From assembly GCA_900552145.1 (NCBI GenBank), contig URYW01000009.1, forward strand, positions 1 to 41,414: a stretch of 41,414 nt of DNA, given 5' to 3'. Shown here piece after piece: positions 17,585 through 25,282 of this stretch. Each line of letters starts with the position of its first letter. Position 1 is the first letter of the stretch. The notes under the pieces were generated by a model. That model was not told where the DNA came from, searched no databases, and saw nothing but the letters and a program-made list of their open reading frames with translations. The translations under genes were made by a program, and so were the position numbers. The stretch comes from an uncultured Collinsella sp. Lineage in GTDB: Bacteria > Actinomycetota > Coriobacteriia > Coriobacteriales > Coriobacteriaceae.

Positions 17585-17607
17585 AACCTGTATCTAACCT
17601 GTATGCG
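17585..17607. promoter_or_regulatory. Putative GntR operator, site 1
   Basis: AACCTGTATCTAACCTGTATG contains two CTGTAT half-sites 11 bp apart and starts 7 bp upstream of the GntR start codon. It closely matches site 2 at 17724. Confidence 0.5.
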
Positions 17608-17723
17608 TATCTAATCAAGCATGTATTCAATACAACAACAAAACAGCTGGTAGCAAGTTATCGAAAACCGCATCAGCAAAATATCTAAGACAAATATAGC
17701 ATACAACTAGTCGACATAACCAA

Positions 17724-17746
17724 AACATGTATGTAACTTGTATGCC
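17724..17746. promoter_or_regulatory. Putative GntR operator, site 2
   Basis: AACATGTATGTAACTTGTAT differs from site 1 at only a few positions and lies 37 bp before the SIS gene start. Location and similarity suit control by the divergent GntR regulator. Confidence 0.5.
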
Positions 17747-17783
17747 ATCGAGAGCATCAAACGAGAAGAAAGGCTGATGCACG

Positions 17784-18776
17784 ATGACTACTCAGGAACA
17801 GGTTAAGGACGTCGTCTCCCAGGTTTTGGCCGACAAGGCAGACAAGGGCGGCATCAAGCGCGTCGTGTGGATTGGCGCCGGCGGATCCAACGGCGGCAAC
17901 TATCCTGCCCAGTACTTTATGGAGCACGAGGCCACGAAGGTCGTGAGCTCCAGCTACACCAGCAATGAGTTCGTGCACGCCACGCCCGCCTATGTCAACG
18001 AGAACACCCTGGCCGTCGTCGTGTCCATGCGCGGCACCAAGGAGACCATCGTCGCCGCCCAGGTCGCCAAGGACCACGGCGCCAGCACCATCGCCATCTA
18101 TGTCGACGAGTCCGGCCTCACCGAGGTCTGCGACTACAAGATTCAGTATGACAGCCTGGCCGTCGACGAGTCTTGCATGGGCCGTACCAACTCCGCCGTC
18201 GTGACCATGATCGCCATGGAGCTTACGCAGCAGACCGAGGGCTATGCCGAGTATGAGACCGCTATGGCCGCCTTCGACCTGGTTGACCCCATCTATCGCA
18301 AGGCCGTCGAGTACACCCGTCCGCTCGCCGCCAAGTGGGCCGAGCAAAACGCCGACAAGCCCTGCATCAACGTGATGGCTCAGGGTCCGCTCTTTGGTGC
18401 CGCCTACGTCTTTAGCATCTGCAACGTGCAGGAGATGCTGCAGATCGACTCCTGCACCATCAACACCTGCGACTTCTTCCACGGCCCCTTCGAGATCCTG
18501 GACAAGCGCACCTCGCTGTTCCAGCTCATCAGCGTCGGCCGCAGCCGCTGCAACGACGAGCGCGGCATCCGCTTCGTCAACCAGTACGGTGGCGAGCGCG
18601 TCTATCAGCTCGACGCCAAGGAGCTCGGCCTCAACGACATCAAGGACAGCGTGAGCGAGTACTTCAACCACCTGATCTTTGCCCCGATCCTCAACAACGT
18701 GTACATGCGTGCGCTCTCTGCCGTCATCCACAAGGACTACATGACGCGCCGCTACATGTGGAAGCTTGAGTATTAG
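17784..18776 (+). CDS. SIS-domain protein, deglycase-like (paralogue 1)
   Basis: A 330-residue protein with two SIS (phosphosugar-binding) domains, of the FrlB/FraB/GfrF group that cleaves phosphorylated Amadori compounds into glucose 6-phosphate and an amino acid. The N-domain carries WIGAGGSNGG and SMRGTKET, the C-domain ends RRYMWKLEY. The conserved segment reads CDFFHGPFE: an Asp stands where paralogues 2 and 3 have Glu (GEYFHGPFE). The sugar-binding loop SMRGTKET is one residue shorter than in the others. This paralogue may therefore have a different substrate or altered chemistry. The ATG follows AGAAAGG. It is likely controlled by the divergent GntR. Confidence 0.85.
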   Translation: MTTQEQVKDVVSQVLADKADKGGIKRVVWIGAGGSNGGNYPAQYFMEHEATKVVSSSYTSNEFVHATPAYVNENTLAVVVSMRGTKETIVAAQVAKDHGASTIAIYVDESGLTEVCDYKIQYDSLAVDESCMGRTNSAVVTMIAMELTQQTEGYAEYETAMAAFDLVDPIYRKAVEYTRPLAAKWAEQNADKPCINVMAQGPLFGAAYVFSICNVQEMLQIDSCTINTCDFFHGPFEILDKRTSLFQLISVGRSRCNDERGIRFVNQYGGERVYQLDAKELGLNDIKDSVSEYFNHLIFAPILNNVYMRALSAVIHKDYMTRRYMWKLEY

Positions 18777-18803
18777 TTACGCGGTTTTACCAAACCGCGT
18801 AAC
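18776..18803 (+). terminator. 12-bp perfect hairpin after the SIS gene
   Basis: GTTACGCGGTTT and AAACCGCGTAAC pair perfectly around TACC, starting at the last base of the SIS stop codon. No T-run follows, so it may act as a processing or stability hairpin. An almost identical hairpin is at 27230-27257, again directly before repeat family B. Confidence 0.55.
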
Positions 18804-18805
18804 GG

Positions 18806-18938
18806 CTCGACGCTGCGCGGTCCGCATTTGGGCAATCTGACGTTCAACTTCAAGGGCGCGACCAGAAGGTCAGCGCCCTTTCGTTTCACGTCACCTTGCC
18901 TCAAATGCGGCCCGCTCGCTGACTTATGCTCAACCAGC
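18806..18938 (+). repeat. Structured repeat family B, copy 2
   Basis: It has the conserved blocks CTCGACGCTGC, GGCAATCTGACGTTCAA, TTTCACGTCACCTTGC and CTGACTTATGCTCAACCAGC. The outer arms 18817-18830 and 18902-18915 pair at 13 of 14 positions but differ in sequence from the other copies. The inner part is replaced by a different hairpin, AAGGGCGC/GCGCCCTT (18852-18880). Confidence 0.8.
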
Positions 18939-18951
18939 GGCGCCTTAGACG

Positions 18952-18996
18952 TTGGGGACGTTCTTAAATGACTAGTCATTTGGGAACGTCCCCAAT
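18952..18996. repeat. Palindromic repeat family C, copy 1
   Basis: GGGGACGTTC (18954-18963) and GAACGTCCCC (18984-18993) flank the dyad AAATGACTAGTCATTT. A second copy lies at 27415, also shortly after repeat family B. The remainder of 18997-19107 holds only the EamA promoter region. Confidence 0.7.
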
Positions 18997-19048
18997 GAGT
19001 ATGTGGGGAAGCAGATTTTTCCGTTCGGCGATTTGTGTCTTGAAAAAT

Positions 19049-19070
19049 GTATATAACGACTATAACGTAG
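19049..19070. promoter_or_regulatory. ACGTTATA-type operator before the EamA gene
   Basis: GTATATAACGACTATAACG contains two TATAACG half-sites 10 bp apart. On the reverse strand this reads ACGTTATAGTCGTTATA, matching motifs before the PTS operon (20311) and the GntR gene (26457). Confidence 0.45.
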
Positions 19071-19107
19071 TACGAAACATATTGGAAACAATAGCGAGGA
19101 GGCTGCG

Positions 19108-20079
19108 TTGAAGAAAAGCAATCTGGGCTATGTGCTGGTGCTGATCGCCGCGCTTATGTGGGGCACCATCGGAATCTTTGTTAACGGAATATCGGCCCTG
19201 GGTGTTTCGTCTCAGAGCATGGCGGCCTTTCGCCTGTTGTCGGGTGCCGTCTTAATGGCTCCGGTCTTGGCATTTATGGGTTGCCAGGGAGGTGCTCGTG
19301 AGGGAAAAGCCTCGGGTCCCATGGCATTGTTCAAGGCAAGTCCTAAAGAGCTTGTTCCCTGCGCGCTTGTCGGTATCGTCGGTTTAGCCGTCGCCAACAC
19401 CTGCTATTACGAGTGCATGGGCGAGGTGGGCATGTCCACGGCCTCGGTGCTGCTCTACACCTCGCCGGTGTTTGGCGTCATGCTCGGCCGCGTGCTTTAT
19501 CGCGAGGACGTGACCCCCAACAAGCTCGTCGCCATCGTCTTTAACATTGTGGGTTGTGTGCTCGCGGTGACGAGCGGCGACCTGTCCGGTTTCCATTTCT
19601 CGACTTGGGGCGTTGCGTCGGGTGTGATCGCCGGACTTTGCGGTGCGCTGCTGGCTGTGTTTAGCCGTATGGCTACCAAGACGCTCCATCCACTGGCCGT
19701 AACGTTTTGGGGTTTTGTCTTTGGCGGATGCTTTATGGCGGTGCTTTCGGCTCCGTGGTCCGATGTGGCCGCGGCAATGTCTCCGCAGCTCATTCTGCTG
19801 TTCGCAGGCTTTGGCTTTATTCCGACGGCTCTTGCGTACATCTTCTATATGCAGGGCCTTTCGATGGATCTTGAGACGTCGAAGGTGCCGGTCGTGGCTT
19901 CGTTCGAAACCGTGGCGACCGTTCTGGTCGGTATTGGCATCTACGCCGAGCCCGCCGGCGCGATCAAGGTCCTGGGCATCGTGCTGGTGCTCGCGTCCAT
20001 CCTGATTATGAATACCGACTTCTCCAAGCTGCGCAACAGCGTCATTGCCAAACGTATTGTCGAGAGCATGACCTTTTAG
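19108..20079 (+). CDS. EamA-family (DMT) transporter
   Basis: A 323-residue membrane protein with about ten helices in two EamA repeats (LVLIAALMWGTIGIFVNGIS at the start; GVIAGLCGALLAVFSRM opening the second half). Drug/metabolite transporters of this type often export amino acids or metabolites. The start is TTG at 19108, preceded by a strong GAGGAGG. It shares an upstream operator-like motif with the PTS operon. It could export the amino acid left over after deglycation, but that role is inferred. Its stop overlaps a purB remnant on the opposite strand. Confidence 0.88.
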   Translation: MKKSNLGYVLVLIAALMWGTIGIFVNGISALGVSSQSMAAFRLLSGAVLMAPVLAFMGCQGGAREGKASGPMALFKASPKELVPCALVGIVGLAVANTCYYECMGEVGMSTASVLLYTSPVFGVMLGRVLYREDVTPNKLVAIVFNIVGCVLAVTSGDLSGFHFSTWGVASGVIAGLCGALLAVFSRMATKTLHPLAVTFWGFVFGGCFMAVLSAPWSDVAAAMSPQLILLFAGFGFIPTALAYIFYMQGLSMDLETSKVPVVASFETVATVLVGIGIYAEPAGAIKVLGIVLVLASILIMNTDFSKLRNSVIAKRIVESMTF

Positions 20080-20168
20080 CCCAACGCATTTTCAAAGTCA
20101 ATCGGGTTCACCTTGTGCGGCATCGCGCTGGAGCCCACCGTGCAGGAAAGCCCCTGGTACTTCGTGCG
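20076..20168 (-). pseudogene. Remnant of purB (adenylosuccinate lyase)
   Basis: The reverse strand encodes YRTKYQGLSCTVGSSAMPHK then VNPIDFENALG and a stop. The segment GSSAMPHKVNPIDFEN is the fumarate-lyase superfamily signature in the form used by adenylosuccinate lyase. In a complete enzyme well over 100 residues follow it, whereas here a stop comes four codons later. The open frame extends upstream to about 20200 without further resemblance, and there is no start site. It is therefore a gene fragment. Confidence 0.6.
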
Positions 20169-20310
20169 ATAGGGGATTGGCGAGGCGTCTGATCTGGGGT
20201 TATCCAGCCAGCGCCGGTCTACCTAGCTCCAACGTTTCAAGTAGGTTAAACCCGTCAACGGTCGATTTTCACCCGCGAACGGTCTTTATACTAATTAGCA
20301 ATATAAGCAA

Positions 20311-20338
20311 CGTATAAGACGTTATAATGACCATAACG
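20311..20338. promoter_or_regulatory. ACGTTATA-type operator before the PTS operon
   Basis: CGTATAAGACGTTATAATG then ACCATAACG lies 17-44 bp before the PTS start. It contains ACGTTATA and a downstream ATAACG half-site. It resembles the sites at 19049 and 26457, pointing to the GntR protein at 26510 as regulator. Confidence 0.5.
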
Positions 20339-20354
20339 AAAAGGAGGAGGCAAG

Positions 20355-21278
20355 ATGAATCAGATCATTCTCGCATCTCATGGCGGCCTGGCCGCAGGCG
20401 CCAAAGACACGCTCGAGATGGTTCTCGGCGACGTGTCGAACGTCCACGTCGTGTCGCTTGCTCGTGACGACAAGGAGCCCATCACCAATAAGGTGGACGC
20501 CATGATCGCCACGTTCAACGCGGACGACACCGTCTATGTGCTGACCGATATGCTCGGCAGCTCGGTCAACAACAACATGGTCGAGCTTTCCAAGAACGGC
20601 ACGAAGTTTACGGTTGTCAGCGGTTTCAACATCCCGCTGGCGCTCACGCTCGCTATGAGCCCCGTCCCCGTCAAGGGCGCCGAGCTCGCGGCCCTCATCA
20701 ACGAGGCCCGCACCGGTCTGACCAACCCCAACGCACCGGTCGAGGCCGCCGCGGCTCCCGCCAAGAAGGCCAAGGCGTCCCGTCACAGCTCCGGTCCCGC
20801 CAAGATCGTCCTCGCACGTCTTGACTACCGTCTGCTGCACGGCCAGGTCGTCTTTACCTGGACCACCAAGGTCCAGGCCGAGCGCATCATCGTCGTCGAC
20901 AACGCTGCCGCCAACGATGACATCAAGAAGGGCGCTCTTAAGCTGGCCAAGCCCCAGGGCGTGCGCCTGAACGTCTTCACCGTCGAGCGTGCCCTCGCCA
21001 AGATGGATAAGCTCAACACCCTCGGCGAGCGCGTCATGTTCGTCTTTGGCAACACTGCCGAGATGCTGCAGTTCTGTCAGGGCTACAAGCTCGACGCCAT
21101 CAACCTGGGCGCCACCGCCAACCACGACGGTGCCGATCAGATCGGCGGCAAGGACAGCTCCGTCTTCCTCGACGCCACCCAGAAGGCCGACGTCAACCAG
21201 CTGCTCGACATGGGCATCAAGCTCTATGTCCAGCAGACCCCTACGTATCAGAGCGTCGACATCGACGCCAAGCTGTAA
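20355..21278 (+). CDS. PTS mannose-family EIIA-EIIB fusion protein
   Basis: A 307-residue cytoplasmic phosphocarrier joining EIIA and EIIB. EIIA (1-128) has the phosphorylated His9 in ILASHGGLA. An Ala/Lys/Pro-rich linker (about 128-148) follows. EIIB (149-307) has its active His162 in LARLDYRLLHGQVVFTW. It receives phosphate from HPr and passes it to the sugar brought in by EIIC/EIID. The ATG follows AAGGAGGAGG. It is the first gene of an operon with EIIC and EIID and a SIS protein downstream. The man family includes the fructoselysine and glucoselysine transporters (Gfr), which fits the context. Confidence 0.93.
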   Translation: MNQIILASHGGLAAGAKDTLEMVLGDVSNVHVVSLARDDKEPITNKVDAMIATFNADDTVYVLTDMLGSSVNNNMVELSKNGTKFTVVSGFNIPLALTLAMSPVPVKGAELAALINEARTGLTNPNAPVEAAAAPAKKAKASRHSSGPAKIVLARLDYRLLHGQVVFTWTTKVQAERIIVVDNAAANDDIKKGALKLAKPQGVRLNVFTVERALAKMDKLNTLGERVMFVFGNTAEMLQFCQGYKLDAINLGATANHDGADQIGGKDSSVFLDATQKADVNQLLDMGIKLYVQQTPTYQSVDIDAKL

Positions 21279-21314
21279 TCAACCAGGCTTTTGCCTGACT
21301 GAAAGGAGAAGGGT

Positions 21315-22109
21315 ATGAATACGTTCATCAGTGCGGTGCTCGTCGGCCTCGTCGGCGTGTTCTGCATGTGGGACTCCCGCCTGCTCGGTCGTCTTAACTT
21401 CGAGCAGCCCCTCGTTGGCGCTACGCTCGTCGGTCTGCTGCTGGGCGATGTGCCCACCGGCCTTGCCGTCGGTGCCGCCGGCGAGCTCGTGGCCATGGGC
21501 CTGGTGCAGGTCGGCGCCGCCGTTCCGCCCGATATGGTCCTGGGCGGCATCGTGGCCGCTGCCTTTGCGTGCCTGACCGATGCTTCCGCCGAGACCGCCA
21601 TGACGATCGCCATCCCGGTCGCCGTCCTGGGTCAGCTCCTCGGCATCGTGTTCCGTTCCATCATCGCCGCCCTCACCCATGTGGCAGATAGCGCGATCGA
21701 TAACGGAAAGTTCAAGACCGCTTACCGTATGCACATCTGCGCCGGCTCCGGTCTGTACGCCGTCATGTACTTCCTGCCGATCTTCCTCGCCGTCTTTGTT
21801 GGCACCGACCTGGTTCAGGCCATCGTCAACATGGTTCCCGAGTGGCTGTCCACTGGTCTTAACGTTTCGACCAAGATCATGACCGCCTACGGCTTGGCCC
21901 TGCTGCTCACCATGATGATCAAGAAGGGTATGACTCCGTTCCTGTTCATCGGTTTCCTGCTCGCCGCTTACCTCAACCTGTCCGTCATCGCGGTCGCTCT
22001 GATCGGTGTGTGCCTGGCTGTCGTCTTCATGGGCTTCAAGTTCAACGGTTCCCATGCAGCCGCCGGTGTCGATTCCGACTACGATCCGCTCGAAGACGAC
22101 GAAGACTAA
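21315..22109 (+). CDS. PTS mannose-family EIIC
   Basis: A 264-residue membrane subunit of the sugar channel. It shows the family pattern of Gly/Ala-rich helices: RPLVGATLVGLLLGDVPTGL-like segment near residues 30-55, then GELVAMGLVQVGAAVPPD and DASAETAMTIAIPVAVLGQ. The C-terminus is acidic. The ATG follows AAAGGAGAAGGG. It lies 36 bp after EIIAB and 13 bp before EIID. Confidence 0.93.
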   Translation: MNTFISAVLVGLVGVFCMWDSRLLGRLNFEQPLVGATLVGLLLGDVPTGLAVGAAGELVAMGLVQVGAAVPPDMVLGGIVAAAFACLTDASAETAMTIAIPVAVLGQLLGIVFRSIIAALTHVADSAIDNGKFKTAYRMHICAGSGLYAVMYFLPIFLAVFVGTDLVQAIVNMVPEWLSTGLNVSTKIMTAYGLALLLTMMIKKGMTPFLFIGFLLAAYLNLSVIAVALIGVCLAVVFMGFKFNGSHAAAGVDSDYDPLEDDED

Positions 22110-22122
22110 GGAGGAACACACT

Positions 22123-22956
22123 ATGGCAACCGCAACCAAGGACGTGTCCCTGAACAAGAAGGTCAGCCAGTTCTTCTGGCGCTCCTGGGCCATCCAGGCC
22201 TCTTGGAACTACGAGCGTCAGATGAACATGGGCTTCCTCTACGGTATGGTTCCCACGCTCGATCGCCTCTATCCGGATGAGTCCGACCCCAAGCAGCTCG
22301 CTGCTAAGAAAGAGGCTTACCACCGTCACATGGCGTTCTACAACTGCACCCCGCAGACGAGCGCTTTCATCCTGGGCCTCGCCGCCTCCATGGAGGAGGA
22401 GTACGCCAAGGATCCCGAGAACTTCGACCCCGATTCGATTAACGCGGTCAAGACCTCCCTCATGGGCCCGCTTTCCGGTATTGGTGACTCCTTCTTCCAG
22501 GGCACCATCCGCGTTATCGCCTTTGGTCTGGGCGTTCAGCTGGCTCAGCAGGGCTCCATCATGGGCCCGATCCTGGCCATGCTCATCTCCATTGTCCCCT
22601 CCGTGCTGATCACTTGGTTCGCAGCCAAGATGGGCTATCAGGGTGGCCACGAGTACCTGAGCAAGCTTCAGGGCGGCGACCTCATGGAGAAGCTCATGTA
22701 TGTCTGCGGCATCGTGGGTCTTATGTCCGTGGGCGGCATGATCGCTACGCTGATCGGCGCCACCACCCCGCTGCAGTTCGCTGAGGGCACCGTCGTTATC
22801 CAGGACATTCTGGATGGCATGATGCCCCAGATGATCTCCCTTGGCCTCACTGGGCTTATGTACTGGCTCATCAAGAAGAACGTCAACACCGGTTGGCTTC
22901 TCGTGATCGCCATCGTGGGCGGCATCGCCCTCTCCGCGGCCGGCATCCTGGCCTAG
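22123..22956 (+). CDS. PTS mannose-family EIID
   Basis: A 277-residue membrane subunit that completes the EIIC-EIID channel. The N-terminal half is cytoplasmic with FFWRSWAIQASWNYERQMNM and FYNCTPQTSAFILGLAASME, typical of EIID. GPLSGIGDSFFQGTIRVIA precedes the membrane helices. The ATG at 22123 follows TAAGGAGGAA directly after the EIIC stop, showing tight coupling. Confidence 0.93.
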   Translation: MATATKDVSLNKKVSQFFWRSWAIQASWNYERQMNMGFLYGMVPTLDRLYPDESDPKQLAAKKEAYHRHMAFYNCTPQTSAFILGLAASMEEEYAKDPENFDPDSINAVKTSLMGPLSGIGDSFFQGTIRVIAFGLGVQLAQQGSIMGPILAMLISIVPSVLITWFAAKMGYQGGHEYLSKLQGGDLMEKLMYVCGIVGLMSVGGMIATLIGATTPLQFAEGTVVIQDILDGMMPQMISLGLTGLMYWLIKKNVNTGWLLVIAIVGGIALSAAGILA

Positions 22957-22986
22957 TCGCGACCAAGCGCCTAACCGCTTTCCCCC

Positions 22987-23025
22987 GGGGGCCTGTCTGA
23001 CATCCCATACCCCAGGCAGGCTCCC
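22987..23025 (+). other. 13-bp intercistronic hairpin after EIID
   Basis: GGGGGCCTGTCTG and CAGGCAGGCTCCC pair over 13 bp with two G-U wobbles and a 13-nt loop, without a T-run. A second hairpin, GGACCG/CGGTCC (23072-23089), follows in the 198-nt gap before the next SIS gene. These may set relative expression or mark a processing site. Confidence 0.55.
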
Positions 23026-23154
23026 ATCCCTATACGTGACAATAGGCCAGTCCCTTTGTCGCATCTTCAACGGACCGGCGATTCGGTCCAAATCACGGTA
23101 ACCCTGCGTGCGCCCGGCAAAGTGGCGCCGCAAAAATCGAAAGGAATGTGTCAG

Positions 23155-24138
23155 ATGTACGAGATCGACCTTAACCTCCCTAAGCAGATCGTCGCTGACG
23201 TCCTGTCCAACCACGAGATCCACAGCGTCGCCTTCGTCGGCTGCGGTGCTTCCATGTCCGACCTTTACCCTGCCAAGTACTTCCTGGCCAACAACACGGA
23301 CAAGCTGAACGTTCAGATCTTCACCGCTAACGAGTTCAACTACGATACGCCTTCCTGGGGCAACGAGCACACCTTCGTGATCACCTGCTCCCTCGGTGGC
23401 TCCACGCCCGAGACCGTTGAGGCCAACAAGACCGCCAAGAAGCACAACTGCCCGGTCGTCTCCCTCACCAACAAGGCTGGCTCCGCTCTGACCGTCGACG
23501 CCGACCACGTCATCGTTCACGGCTTCCATGCCAACTTCGCTGCCAAGTGCGAGAAGCCCGGCTACGCCATCGCTCTTGCTCTCGAGATCCTTCAGCAGAC
23601 CGAGGGCTATGACCACTACGAGGACATGATCACCGGCCTTACCAACGTCTTCGAGCTCTGCGAGAACGCCGCTCAGCACTGCAAGAAGCTCGCCAAGAAG
23701 TTCGCCGAGGACTTCAAGGACGACAAGATGATCTACTTCATGGCTTCCGGTGCCTCCGAGAAGATGGCTTATTCTCACGCTGCCTTCCTGTTCACCGAGA
23801 TGCAGTGGATCGACGCCGCCGCCTACAACACCGGCGAGTACTTCCACGGCCCGTTCGAGGTTTCCACCGAGGGTAAGCCCTACGTCTTCTTCATGTCCGA
23901 TGGCGCCACCCGTCCGATGGACGCCCGCGCCCTCACCTTCCTTGAGCGCATGGGCGCCAAGGTCGCTCTGATCGACTCCAAGGACTACGGCCTGGCTGAC
24001 GCTGTGCCCGCGAGCGTCGTCACCTACTTCAACCCGCTGCTGCACCTCGCCGTTATGCGCGAGTACGGCAACCAGATCGCCGAGGCCCGTCAGCACCCGC
24101 TGACCATGCGTCGCTACATGTGGAAGCTTTCCTACTAA
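23155..24138 (+). CDS. SIS-domain deglycase-like protein (paralogue 2, PTS-linked)
   Basis: A 327-residue two-SIS-domain protein of the FrlB/GfrF group. It has VGCGASMSDLYPAKYFL, SLGGSTPET for the phosphosugar loop, GEYFHGPFE with Glu and His conserved, and the C-terminus TMRRYMWKLSY. Position directly after a mannose-type PTS operon mirrors the gfr arrangement, where imported glycated lysine is phosphorylated and then cleaved. The ATG at 23155 is 9 nt after AAAGGA. The upstream extension to 23056 would run through the hairpin leader and is rejected. The precise substrate is not visible. Confidence 0.88.
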   Translation: MYEIDLNLPKQIVADVLSNHEIHSVAFVGCGASMSDLYPAKYFLANNTDKLNVQIFTANEFNYDTPSWGNEHTFVITCSLGGSTPETVEANKTAKKHNCPVVSLTNKAGSALTVDADHVIVHGFHANFAAKCEKPGYAIALALEILQQTEGYDHYEDMITGLTNVFELCENAAQHCKKLAKKFAEDFKDDKMIYFMASGASEKMAYSHAAFLFTEMQWIDAAAYNTGEYFHGPFEVSTEGKPYVFFMSDGATRPMDARALTFLERMGAKVALIDSKDYGLADAVPASVVTYFNPLLHLAVMREYGNQIAEARQHPLTMRRYMWKLSY

Positions 24139-24237
24139 TCACAAGTAAGTAGACCTTACGGGTTGATTGAGAGGGGATGGGGTTTGTGCCCCGTCCCCTT
24201 TTTGCTCTGGGGAGGGCGTGTCTGTCGCGCCGTAAAA

Positions 24238-24285
24238 CCCCAGATAAAACCTACCAAAATAAACCTGACCCTTTTTGGCAGGTGG
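24238..24285 (+). repeat. Repeat family D, copy 2
   Basis: CCCAGATAAAACCTACCAAA then ATAAACCTGACCCTTTTTGG and CAGGT forms an imperfect inverted repeat. It abuts the GGGAGGAG ribosome site of the HAD gene, so its edge forms part of that gene's leader. Confidence 0.7.
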
Positions 24286-24297
24286 GAGGAGATGCGT

Positions 24298-24927
24298 ATG
24301 ATCAAGGCAGTGCTGTTTGATATGGACGGTGTGCTGGTCGATACCGAGTGGTTCTACAACCGTCGTCGCGTGGCGTTTATGGAGGAGAAGGGCTTCCACT
24401 TTGACGAGATCCCCGATCTTTCGGGGTCTAACGAGCCTGCCATTTGGGAGGCGCTGGTGCCCGACGATGTTGAGCTGCGCGAGCGTCTGCGCGTGGAGTA
24501 CAAGCAGGTCTATAGCCCGGACCATCCCGTTCCGTATGCCGAGCTGCTCAACGAGCAGACGGAGCCGGTGATGCGTGAGCTGCACGAGCGCGGCGTGAAG
24601 TGTGCCATCGCGAGCTCGTCCTATCGTGAGCTGATCGACGAACTGGTGGAGATTGCCGGTATCGCCGACGTGCTGGACTACACCATCAGCGGCCATGAGT
24701 GCAGCGCGTTTAAGCCCGACCCCGAGATCTACCTGCGCGCCATGGAGGCGCGGGGGGTGGAGCCGGCCGAGTGCCTGGTTATCGAGGATTCGCCTTTGGG
24801 GATCGAGGCTGGCAAACGTTCCGGCGCCCGCGTCCTGGCGCTGCGTCCGCACGAGGGCGTCAACCTCGATCAATCGCGGGCCGATGCCGTTATCGATAAT
24901 CTGACCGACATTTTGGTCGCTTTGTAG
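24298..24927 (+). CDS. HAD-superfamily phosphatase / beta-phosphoglucomutase-like
   Basis: A 209-residue HAD hydrolase, subfamily IA. Motif I is VLFDMDGVLVDTE (nucleophile Asp and acid/base Asp), motif II is AIASSS, motif III Lys is in FKPDPEIYL, and motif IV is VIEDSPLGIEA. A helical cap occupies residues 15-85. Such enzymes dephosphorylate sugar phosphates or interconvert glucose phosphates. The ATG at 24298 is 7 nt after GGGAGGAG; the ATG at 24292 is too close to it. It follows the PTS/SIS operon and could be part of sugar-phosphate handling, but the repeat between them argues for a separate unit. Confidence 0.88.
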   Translation: MIKAVLFDMDGVLVDTEWFYNRRRVAFMEEKGFHFDEIPDLSGSNEPAIWEALVPDDVELRERLRVEYKQVYSPDHPVPYAELLNEQTEPVMRELHERGVKCAIASSSYRELIDELVEIAGIADVLDYTISGHECSAFKPDPEIYLRAMEARGVEPAECLVIEDSPLGIEAGKRSGARVLALRPHEGVNLDQSRADAVIDNLTDILVAL

Positions 24928-25024
24928 TGTCAATCCGCCGCGAGAAGCACGGGTTCAAACGTTTTTTGCGGTGGACTGGCTCAATTTGGTTTCGATTTTG
25001 ATCCGTTTGGCTTCGATTCGGGCT

Positions 25025-25143
25025 AAGTGAGTAGACTTTTTGGCGCAGGCCGAGCACAATGCATATCTTCCTTTGTAAAACCGCAGGTCACAGGAGTGGC
25101 GGTTTTGGGTGTGCTCGGCAGATCGTAAAAAGTCTACTCACTT
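25025..25143. repeat. Large imperfect palindrome (family F, element 1)
   Basis: AAGTGAGTAGACTTTTT at the left end is matched by its complement AAAAAGTCTACTCACTT at the right end. Inner matches are CCGAGCACA / TGTGCTCGG and AAAACCGC / GCGGTTTT. The 119-bp unit would fold almost end to end. The rest of 24928-25282 shows no gene. Confidence 0.7.
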
Positions 25144-25282
25144 GGAATTTTGCCCTTTGGTCGTGGGGGTTGCTGGTCCCGTTTTGGTTGTCGAGGGAGG
25201 TTGAATTGAAGCGCCCCCGCACGCTCCATGCTACAATCGCGGGCATGCCCCACAACTAGATTTGCCTTCGAAAGGAGCCTCC

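Noticed and set aside
22042..24096. 684-codon minus-strand open frame
   Set aside because: Antisense to EIIC, EIID and the SIS gene, which have clear families and ribosome sites.
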